IMG/VR virus record: IMGVR_UViG_3300044716_000738
Location: 1-27,306 of that record
DNA length: 27,306 bases
Origin: a virus
Reading direction: 5' to 3' (one strand)
Position numbers and translations under genes: made by a program. The notes beneath the pieces are model-generated. The model searched no databases. It was not told the DNA's origin and was given only the letters and a program-made list of their open reading frames with translations. Positions 1 through 6,633 of the stretch are shown here, piece after piece. Each line of letters starts with the position of its first letter. The first letter of the stretch is position 1.

Positions 1-1638
1 AGTGGTACAACTAATGGTTATAGTGGTGACGATTTAGATGGTAAGTGGGTTACATTTGAAGATGAAGATAATGGTGTGTTAACTTACTCAAACGGTGTGG
101 AAGTATTCACATACACTTGGGACCCAGCATTATATAGTATTGATATTGAGTGGAATTATAATGCAACCACGTCTGATGGTACAATGATTATCGAAAAATG
201 GGAAGTTGAACCTTTAAGTGGATGGACATACAATGGACCAGGTACGTCACACATAGTTAATCCAACTGACGGTACAACAACTTTATTTAAAACTTGGACC
301 GATGGGACATACATTAGACATAAAATGACAAATTCATCTGATTTTATTGTTGTTTTAACTGAAACTCAAGGTTCCTCAAACGTGTACACTAATTTTGAAA
401 TATATGACACTAGTGGAACCATTTTAGAGACAGTTTCATTAACTGGTACCACATATGACGATTATAATGACCAATTTCACGGAACAAACAAATATACTAT
501 ATTACTCTATGATAATGGTAATGTAGACACACCATATAAAATAATAAGTTATAATGGTAACACATCAAACTTAATTGAAACATCACACGCTAGAGGTACA
601 GGATATACAGAAAACAATATAGATGGAGATTCTGGTTTATATCCAGATAGTGATGGAAATGATGGTGGTGTTGTAATAACTTTTTATGACACTGATAATT
701 GGAATAATTTTGGTTCAGATGTTACATACTGTGACATTATGTATATGTTTAATAATCAAACATCATTTAGTACATATACATTCGCAAACAACGAACCAAA
801 AACAATTAATACTTGGGGTCAATTAAGTGACATTTACAGAACACCGTGTGTAAATGGTGATGGTATTGTATCTATGTTAACCATTATGTCCGGTAGTACT
901 CGTATAGAAAGTATGAATGTTAGTGTATCTGGTGTCACTAGTGTGAACTGGAATTCATTGGGTAATAGAACGGCTGTACAAATTTTTACAAACAGTAATA
1001 ACAATGTAACTTACAAATTAATTAACGAATTGGGCGTTGTAATTGATGAAATAAACGATTACGGTTTAATCTCACCATATGCATCAAGTATGTATTCTTT
1101 TGGTGAAACCGCCTATCTTGCAATCAGAACGGATGGTGACCTTGGATTTTATGTATATAGTGGTAGTACAGGATTTACCTCAACAGATTATTATAATAAT
1201 TTAAATTCAACAAACCAATATTCCTCAGATACAGGTAGGTACAATGGTGCAATGGTTTTATATAACACCGACCAATTAGATTTTAGAGTGTTAACATCAA
1301 CTGGAATAACTAATGAGTTTAGTTTCCCTGAGTATAATGATTTTGATATTTCAGTTGGTGAGAGCAAGTTTATGTTTGTATATAATGAAACTAACGGTGG
1401 TGTAACTAAAATAAGATTGTATAATTTTTCTGGAACATTATTAAACAGTGAAACAACAACTTGGACTAATGGTTGGGATGATATATATGGTGTTAAAGAT
1501 AGATTTGTTGTTATGAACTATAATGGGGATGATACGGTTGAAGTTTATTTAGTTAGTGAAAATACTATAACATCAGTAACAACTCAAGATTATAGTAGTG
1601 AACAATCTACGAATGATTGGATTTATCAAAATGACTAA
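1..1638 (+). CDS. repeat-rich probable tail/adhesin surface protein, 5' partial
   Basis: The reading frame is open from base 1, so the true start lies outside the window; 545 residues and a TAA stop are visible. The first start-like codon inside is a GTG at 76, which is probably not the real start. The protein is rich in Thr, Ser, Asn, Gly, Tyr and Asp, has almost no Cys and shows no membrane segment. Related blade-like units of about 50-60 residues recur. For example, YDTSGT at about 405-422 and YNFSGT at about 1419-1437 are each followed by a T-rich strand, an Asp/Tyr turn and a hydrophobic strand. This composition suggests a beta-propeller or stacked beta-sheet protein exposed on the virion. 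It lies upstream of a BppU-like baseplate gene, so a receptor-binding or tail-fibre role is plausible. That role is inference; I recognise no specific family. Confidence 0.6.
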   Translation, partial: SGTTNGYSGDDLDGKWVTFEDEDNGVLTYSNGVEVFTYTWDPALYSIDIEWNYNATTSDGTMIIEKWEVEPLSGWTYNGPGTSHIVNPTDGTTTLFKTWTDGTYIRHKMTNSSDFIVVLTETQGSSNVYTNFEIYDTSGTILETVSLTGTTYDDYNDQFHGTNKYTILLYDNGNVDTPYKIISYNGNTSNLIETSHARGTGYTENNIDGDSGLYPDSDGNDGGVVITFYDTDNWNNFGSDVTYCDIMYMFNNQTSFSTYTFANNEPKTINTWGQLSDIYRTPCVNGDGIVSMLTIMSGSTRIESMNVSVSGVTSVNWNSLGNRTAVQIFTNSNNNVTYKLINELGVVIDEINDYGLISPYASSMYSFGETAYLAIRTDGDLGFYVYSGSTGFTSTDYYNNLNSTNQYSSDTGRYNGAMVLYNTDQLDFRVLTSTGITNEFSFPEYNDFDISVGESKFMFVYNETNGGVTKIRLYNFSGTLLNSETTTWTNGWDDIYGVKDRFVVMNYNGDDTVEVYLVSENTITSVTTQDYSSEQSTNDWIYQND

Positions 1639-1657
1639 AAATTAAAAAAAATAGATT

Positions 1658-1900
1658 ATGAAAATATTAGATATTGATGTTAAAGTCATCAAAGACAAAC
1701 AAAAAATTAAAAGTTTTCAAAAAACTTTTAACACTAACGAACCATTAACGGTTGAACACATTAAAGGTGTTATTAAAAATGAAATGGGATTTCCATTTGA
1801 AATAGTAAAAGAAGAATTTTACTGTAAGTCAAATGAATTAAAAAATGAAGATAACACACCATTTAAATCAGGTAACGAATTTATTTTAACAATTAAGTAA
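1658..1900 (+). CDS. hypothetical protein, 80 aa
   Basis: This small ORF starts at ATG 1658, 19 bases after the stop of the preceding structural gene, with an A-rich leader and no Shine-Dalgarno sequence. Its TAA stop shares one base with the ATG of the next gene (TAATG), which suggests translational coupling and a shared operon. The protein is Lys-rich and mixed alpha/beta in appearance: a beta-like start (MKILDIDVKVI), a central helix-like stretch and a final beta strand (NEFILTIK). There is no signal peptide or membrane segment. I do not recognise the family. Its position between a surface protein and a BppU-like protein suggests a small virion or assembly component, but nothing in the sequence proves it. 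Confidence 0.6.
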   Translation: MKILDIDVKVIKDKQKIKSFQKTFNTNEPLTVEHIKGVIKNEMGFPFEIVKEEFYCKSNELKNEDNTPFKSGNEFILTIK

Positions 1901-2268
1901 TGGAATTTTTTATCAGACAAGGGGCAACTGACCCAATATTAAAGATGAGATTAGTGGACGACGGCAAAAATGATAAGTCGTCGTTCAATGATCTTTTGGA
2001 AAATTCCGACATTACATTTGAAATGTACGATCACAAAACTGGTGAGCCGATTATACTTAATAGCCAATGTTTGTTGACTACTAGAAATAAGAAATACAAT
2101 CAGACAACGGATGAATATTATATTACTCACCGTTTTACTAGTCAACAAACAGATATTATTGGTAAATACGAAGGAGTTATTAATGTTCAATTCTTAGATA
2201 CAAATTCGAACCCAACTACAAAATTAATTTTACCAATTAGAGAAAAACTCTACATTAATATTATTTAA
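1900..2268 (+). CDS. BppU N-terminal-domain-like baseplate protein, 122 aa
   Basis: The protein opens with MEFFIRQGATDPILKMRLVDD. It then has an alternating-strand pattern with DITFEMYDHKTGEP in the middle, a YYITHRFT strand, and a GKYEGVINVQF strand before a final hydrophobic strand. This order (RQG.T.P at the start, a 'V.F.M.D' middle strand, a 'G.Y.G...V.F' late strand) matches the small beta-sandwich N-terminal domain of BppU-type upper baseplate proteins, which docks receptor-binding proteins onto the baseplate. The gene starts on the last base of the previous stop codon. Its own stop overlaps the stop of the convergent DNA polymerase gene by a few bases, so transcription units collide here with no room for a hairpin terminator. 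The family call rests on pattern recognition only. Confidence 0.5.
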   Translation: MEFFIRQGATDPILKMRLVDDGKNDKSSFNDLLENSDITFEMYDHKTGEPIILNSQCLLTTRNKKYNQTTDEYYITHRFTSQQTDIIGKYEGVINVQFLDTNSNPTTKLILPIREKLYINII

Positions 2269-5168
2269 ACGTTTGTTGCGTGATATGCGTAGTCGTGACC
2301 GTTTGTTTCTATTATCTCTTCGTCTTCATTATTTCTTACACTGTTTGCTTGGAATTTAACGACTTTTCTATTATGATCAACCCAGCCCTGGTCAACCAGA
2401 TTTAAACTATCTTCAACATACATGAAGAATGGATCTCTATTTATTTTATTCCAAAACAAAACCTCACTATCTGCTAGTGTCATTACTTCGTCATAACTAT
2501 CTTGACCACCTTCTTTTAATGGGAAACCTGATGTTAATTCACATTGTGTTTTAGTGAAATATTGTCTTTCTTCTGGATTTTCAATTAATATTGAATCTCT
2601 AATTTCTGGTTTGAAGACAACTAGTAATGGTTCGATTCTTTTATTAAAAATACTAACATATCTCGCAACGTTGTATTCTCCAGTTAAATCAGGATTACTA
2701 GTGATTTCTTTTTCTGGGATCATGTAACAGTTTATTTCAATGTAATCTGTTGGCATTGATTTGCCATGTTTAGTAAGATATTCTTCTTGTTGTTTTTTCG
2801 TTGGTTTAGAAATTTTTTGTACATCTCCTGAACTTTTCTTGGTACCATTATTTACATAATATATTGTATCCCCTAACCCAGCGGGGTGATCATTCTGTAA
2901 GATAAGTTCCATATGGGCTTGTCTTGACATTAATGATCCTGCTTTGGTTGTTTTCTTTATGTGTTTTTTGTAATCACCGATACTTTGTTTGACACGAGAT
3001 TTATTGGCAATCTTAGCCAAAGGAATTTGTTTATTATAAATTTTATCAAACGTTTCATAATAAAATTCTAAAAATCTTGGTCCATCACCGTCCAACAAAT
3101 ATTTTAAACCTTCATCTAGAAACTCAACAACATATTGTTGTAATTTTTTAGATTTAATTGTGTTTCCAGTTAATTTTATTTTTTCCTTTCCTTTCTTAAT
3201 TAATTTAATGATATAGTTTTTTCTAGATATATTAATACAAGCCGGAGCCGTATAGTCAATATCTAAACCCATTTCATTTCTCATGAATATATCATTAAAC
3301 TCGGCAGTATCGGCAGATATCCCTATGTACTCTTTTCCTTCCTCAACTAATTCATTTAAACCCTTACCGATATATTTGTGTTCATCAATATCTTCGGGTG
3401 TAGAAAAGTTAACACCGTCAGTATCCATTACCAATGGTTTATATCCTTTCTTTTCGAAGAACATAATCATCATTCTTAAACATTGTCTACCAACACAAGT
3501 TATCGTTTCGCCCATATTCATATCCCCCCAAGGAAACACGTGCGGCGCTGACAACGAACCGAAGTATGCGTTGATAAAAATTTTAATTGGTAACTGCTTG
3601 CGATCATACATTTCAGCGAGAACCGGATTCTTATCTTTATGTTCCCCCGCTAAACGTTTGTACATGATACGAATGTTGCGGAAATATTTTAACATTGATT
3701 TCTGTACGCCCATTATATCACAATCAGGAAACACATCGTATACAAGTTGTATTGACGGATATAGTGATGCGTAGTCAAACTTAACAATGTTCTTTGCGTA
3801 ACCAACATTTAATAAACGTGACAAACCTCCAGTGATAGCCCTTTTTGTATCTCTCGCCGGAATGGCTAAATTATTTTCATATGACCATGCTAACATTATT
3901 ATTTTCCATAACGTTGCGGTACCCATGGTTGCAATTCTTTCATAGGTTGTAGGTACGACTTTAGATAGTAAAAATGTTGATTGGCTAAATGAATCATCAA
4001 CAATCATTGTTTCATACAAGTCATCATCAAGGTATTGTTCAATAATTTTTCGTCCTGGCCATAATTCAAATTTTCCTGGGAATTTTTCTAATAAACCTTC
4101 GGTACCAGGTTCACCAATCTCTTTGTAGTTGCCTGTTTTAGGGTTAACATAGTAACTCCCGTTATCCAAATATATTTTAGAAATTTTACCACCGTCGACG
4201 TAAACCCGATTAGGTTTTTCTTTTTCTAGATATTGTGTAATGTATTTCAAACCCCAAGATTTAATCTCAGAATTAATCGCTTGCGCTCTTCTAACACCAT
4301 GGGCGATATCAACAATACTAAAACCCCATAAAATAAATTGATTATACGGTTCGACTTCATTCGCCAATTTCAACATACCTTCTCTCATCTTAAGCCCGTC
4401 AACATCAGTATATAATCTAGATTTTTCTGGAACATTAATACCTAATATCTCTGCTCTTTTAACTATGAACGGAAAGTCAAAAGACGCTGAGTTATACCCT
4501 CCTAAAATTGTTGGTTTAATTGTTCTTACAATTTCAAAAAAATCTTCGATACATTTTTTCTCACCATCTTCACCAAAGGCGCTCAGTGTTTTTTTAAAAC
4601 CTTTGTTGTCCTTAACACCTATAAGAATTATCTCGCTACTTTCTGGTGACAACCCCGTTGTCTCAATATCGAACACCATTCTATGCACACCATCGTAATC
4701 GTCAATTCCTTTAAACAATCTTTTTTTCTTTTGAATTAGATATTGTTCAACAGGTGACAGGATTGTGAAGAAGGGTTTATTGTCTTCGTGCCAAGGATCT
4801 AAACCACCTTGTTTAAAAAATTGAATAAGGTCTGTATAAGATTTAATACTTTTTACAAGATATTGTAAACCGTTCTCCAATCTTTCGTTTCCGCCGGTTT
4901 CTAATTTTTCAATAAGAATACCATGCTCAGCCATTTTTCTTTTTTGTAAACCTTTGCTTCCGCTATAAAAATTTAAACCACTGAGATCACCAACCCATAA
5001 AAATGGGACAAAGGAATCTTCTTTTACTATTTTACCCTGTTCAGGGTCTTGTATGATTTTGTAAATTGTATTAGTTCTATAATCGTATTCTAATCCAACG
5101 ATATAATCCTCTGGATCTGAACCATTTAAGAAACTCTCAATGACTTCTTGAGATATAACTTCCGACAT
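2265..5168 (-). CDS. family B DNA polymerase with 3'-5' exonuclease (T4 gp43-type)
   Basis: This 967-aa replicative polymerase has both catalytic modules. Exonuclease motifs: ExoI FDIETTG (D167, E169), ExoII GYNSASFDFPF (N226, D231), ExoIII YLDDD (Y379 to D383). Polymerase motifs: motif A KFDYASLYPS (D465), motif B KIFINAYFG (K529 to G537), motif C MDTDGV (D582, D584), and the KxY-type RKNYI at about 649-653. All three exonuclease acidic motifs and both polymerase catalytic Asp residues are present, so it should be active and proofreading. Two positions differ from the usual NSxYG and DTDS forms (NAYFG and DTDG). Length is close to T4/RB69 gp43 (about 900 aa), with an acidic C-terminal extension. 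It is transcribed opposite to the tail genes, downstream of the gp13-like gene, and a hairpin precedes its start codon. The ATG at 5168 follows an A-rich leader without Shine-Dalgarno. Confidence 0.96.
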   Translation of the reverse strand: MSEVISQEVIESFLNGSDPEDYIVGLEYDYRTNTIYKIIQDPEQGKIVKEDSFVPFLWVGDLSGLNFYSGSKGLQKRKMAEHGILIEKLETGGNERLENGLQYLVKSIKSYTDLIQFFKQGGLDPWHEDNKPFFTILSPVEQYLIQKKKRLFKGIDDYDGVHRMVFDIETTGLSPESSEIILIGVKDNKGFKKTLSAFGEDGEKKCIEDFFEIVRTIKPTILGGYNSASFDFPFIVKRAEILGINVPEKSRLYTDVDGLKMREGMLKLANEVEPYNQFILWGFSIVDIAHGVRRAQAINSEIKSWGLKYITQYLEKEKPNRVYVDGGKISKIYLDNGSYYVNPKTGNYKEIGEPGTEGLLEKFPGKFELWPGRKIIEQYLDDDLYETMIVDDSFSQSTFLLSKVVPTTYERIATMGTATLWKIIMLAWSYENNLAIPARDTKRAITGGLSRLLNVGYAKNIVKFDYASLYPSIQLVYDVFPDCDIMGVQKSMLKYFRNIRIMYKRLAGEHKDKNPVLAEMYDRKQLPIKIFINAYFGSLSAPHVFPWGDMNMGETITCVGRQCLRMMIMFFEKKGYKPLVMDTDGVNFSTPEDIDEHKYIGKGLNELVEEGKEYIGISADTAEFNDIFMRNEMGLDIDYTAPACINISRKNYIIKLIKKGKEKIKLTGNTIKSKKLQQYVVEFLDEGLKYLLDGDGPRFLEFYYETFDKIYNKQIPLAKIANKSRVKQSIGDYKKHIKKTTKAGSLMSRQAHMELILQNDHPAGLGDTIYYVNNGTKKSSGDVQKISKPTKKQQEEYLTKHGKSMPTDYIEINCYMIPEKEITSNPDLTGEYNVARYVSIFNKRIEPLLVVFKPEIRDSILIENPEERQYFTKTQCELTSGFPLKEGGQDSYDEVMTLADSEVLFWNKINRDPFFMYVEDSLNLVDQGWVDHNRKVVKFQANSVRNNEDEEIIETNGHDYAYHATNV

Positions 5169-5183
5169 AATTTGATTTTTTTG

Positions 5184-5229
5184 GGTGACCTATTGTTCTC
5201 ACGAATAGTTTCGTGATTTGCCTTTCACC
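5184..5229 (-). promoter_or_regulatory. two-tier hairpin in the polymerase 5' leader
   Basis: In the DNA polymerase mRNA, 30 bases before the start codon, TCACGAA and TTCGTGA (5216-5199) form a perfect 7-bp stem with a 4-base ACTA loop. An outer pairing, GGTGA with TCACC (5229-5225 with 5188-5184), can close around it. The run following it in the mRNA is A-rich, not U-rich, so it is not an intrinsic terminator on this strand. T4 and RB69 gp43 repress their own translation by binding a leader hairpin next to the ribosome binding site, so an analogous role is possible but inferred. Confidence 0.4.
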
Positions 5230-5261
5230 TAAAAATAAGTAAAATATCTCAAAAAACCAAA
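5230..5261 (-). promoter_or_regulatory. candidate Bacteroidota-type promoter for DNA polymerase
   Basis: Read on the minus strand, TTTG (5261-5258) is followed after 20 bases by TATTTTTA (5237-5230). This matches the Bacteroidota primary sigma pattern TTTG then TAnnTTTG at 7 of 8 positions in the downstream box. It lies between the gp13-like gene and the polymerase, and initiation just downstream would place the leader hairpin at the 5' end of the mRNA. AT-rich sequence makes chance matches likely. Confidence 0.3.
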
Positions 5262-5266
5262 TTTCT

Positions 5267-6382
5267 TTAAATTACGTTGTAGGGATTGTTGAATGGACGA
5301 TACTTTAAGGCCTTGTTCAAATTTTCCGCCTCGTTACCTTTTCTTTCCATCATTTTTTCTGGACGCATTCTTTCTAAACGTTGCATTAATTCTTCTTGTA
5401 GTTTTAATTTCTCGTCTTTTCCCTCGGTTAATAATGAATTATAATCTAATGAAACTTCACTATCTGGAACTTTAAGAGCACCTGAGAATTTACCATATAT
5501 CCTACCTAAAGATTCTTTACAATATGCTGTGAAATATTTTCTAACCCAGTTTTGTGCTGGTCTGTTTAACTCATCCCATGCTAATTGTTCAGTCATCACA
5601 TCAGAAGGTAATTTAACTAACTCTTTGTTTTTGTCAGCACAGGTTTCAGCGTCAATACTATCATAGTACCAATACCAAACCTTATAATTGTTTCTAGATA
5701 TGTTAAAAAAGTCAAATCTACCGCCAGGAACGTTATGTAAGTGAACATGTTTTACTCCGTTTGGTCCTGCTGTTATTCTATATGTTAAATCACCACCGAT
5801 CATTCTATTCTTAATGTTTCTATCTTGCATTCTAAGTAACAGGTCATATGCTGGTAACATAAAGTAAGACCCTTGAGATCCAACTTGAGCAAATCCACCA
5901 ATTCCACCAAAACCTACACCACCCAATCCGCCAAAACCACCTAAGAATGGATCAACAATTGAGTCAGATAATTCTGGTCTACTAAACCATAATAGTTCGT
6001 TTATTTCTCTACCGGCTGGGATTACATACATTTGTTGACCACTAACTAAATCAAAATAATCCTTTTTTAATACGTTCGGTCCGTTTGCTTGTAATCCAAC
6101 AATTTTAGAATATGCGTAAGAATATTGTGTTTCAAAATCTAAACTTCTGGTTGTAAAGGCCCTAGACAGAGATTGGGTATCAACGTCGATACCAACAAGT
6201 GAGGACCACTGAGATTCAATTAACCAATCGTTAACCAACTGTTCGTATTCGTTTACGGCTAATTCCACAAATGTGTCCATTTGTTCTTCGGTTAATTCTA
6301 CCCCTCTAACTGGCATACCTAATAGGTGTAAAACCTGGGTAAATAATTTTTCTTTTTCAGATGCGCTGATTACGGTACTCAT
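5267..6382 (-). CDS. T4 gp13-like neck protein
   Basis: This 371-aa protein matches the organisation of T4 gp13, which joins the neck to the tail after DNA packaging. It has an N-terminal LFTQVLHLLGMPVRGVELTE region leading into a helix (FVELAVNEYEQ), a beta region with DLVSGQQMYVIP and EINELLWFSRP, and the characteristic helical part with RPAQNWVRKYFTAYCKESLGRIYGKF, then VPDSEVSLDYNSLLTEGKDE and a charged helix. A Gly-rich loop of FGG/LGG/VGF type at about residues 148-163 interrupts the central beta region. It is somewhat longer than T4 gp13 (309 aa). It is separated from the gp14- and gp15-like genes by the helicase and lies on the opposite strand, probably co-directional with the polymerase 98 bases downstream. 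The start codon is ATG at 6382. Confidence 0.85.
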   Translation of the reverse strand: MSTVISASEKEKLFTQVLHLLGMPVRGVELTEEQMDTFVELAVNEYEQLVNDWLIESQWSSLVGIDVDTQSLSRAFTTRSLDFETQYSYAYSKIVGLQANGPNVLKKDYFDLVSGQQMYVIPAGREINELLWFSRPELSDSIVDPFLGGFGGLGGVGFGGIGGFAQVGSQGSYFMLPAYDLLLRMQDRNIKNRMIGGDLTYRITAGPNGVKHVHLHNVPGGRFDFFNISRNNYKVWYWYYDSIDAETCADKNKELVKLPSDVMTEQLAWDELNRPAQNWVRKYFTAYCKESLGRIYGKFSGALKVPDSEVSLDYNSLLTEGKDEKLKLQEELMQRLERMRPEKMMERKGNEAENLNKALKYRPFNNPYNVI

Positions 6383-6396
6383 ACTTGCTTTATTCC

Positions 6397-6404
6397 TATA
6401 AATA
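6397..6404. promoter_or_regulatory. TATAAATA box between divergent genes
   Basis: The 38-base gap between the divergent gp13-like gene (start 6382) and the 70-aa ORF (start 6421) contains TATAAATA, identical to the T4 late-promoter box when read on the plus strand, 16 bases before ATG 6421. On the minus strand it reads TATTTATA, the form seen upstream of several other genes here, 14 bases before the gp13-like start. It is the only obvious signal in this gap and could serve either direction. Confidence 0.4.
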
Positions 6405-6420
6405 CATTATTTTTGGGATT

Positions 6421-6633
6421 ATGGATATTTCAGATGTTCTATATAAAACATTTATTTTTAGCACAACCAATGGTTTCGAGTTCCAGTATTCTAGTGCTGG
6501 TCATGAGAAAAACGGATTTAACATTGATGAGGATCAAAGAATAGTGACTCTTACCATTATAGACGTGGAAGATAAGGACCTTCCGAACATGATTGAGGAA
6601 TGCTATTCGCAACTACAAAAGTGTCTTAAGTAA
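6421..6633 (+). CDS. hypothetical protein, 70 aa
   Basis: I chose ATG 6421 (MDISDVLYKT) rather than a TTG at 6385, because the upstream stretch encodes low-complexity residues and carries a promoter-like TATAAATA box. The protein has beta-like TFIFSTTNGFEFQYSS and RIVTLTIIDVED segments and a C-terminal helix with two Cys (EECYSQLQKC). It is acidic, with no membrane segment. The gene lies alone on the plus strand between two minus-strand genes, and its last 21 bases overlap the 3' end of the helicase gene. I do not recognise the family and see no basis for assigning a function. Confidence 0.55.
   Translation: MDISDVLYKTFIFSTTNGFEFQYSSAGHEKNGFNIDEDQRIVTLTIIDVEDKDLPNMIEECYSQLQKCLK

Noticed and set aside
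76-78. GTG as the start of the left-edge structural protein
   Set aside because: The frame is open all the way to base 1 with similar composition, so the gene is truncated by the window edge and this GTG is most likely internal.
3283-3774. 163-codon plus-strand ORF inside the polymerase gene
   Set aside because: Fully antisense to conserved polymerase motifs; typical shadow frame with no recognisable domain.
6385-6387. TTG start for the 70-aa ORF
   Set aside because: The added residues are low-complexity (LYSYKYIIFGI), and the promoter-like TATAAATA box would fall inside the coding region; ATG 6421 is preferred.
6613-6615. TAG stop of the helicase with an open antisense frame beyond it, suggesting TAG recoding as in some gut megaphages
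   Set aside because: The gp26-like gene also ends in TAG, the conserved helicase core is complete before it, and the frame beyond the helicase TAG overlaps another gene on the opposite strand. No in-frame TAG was found inside the conserved genes examined, so standard decoding fits.
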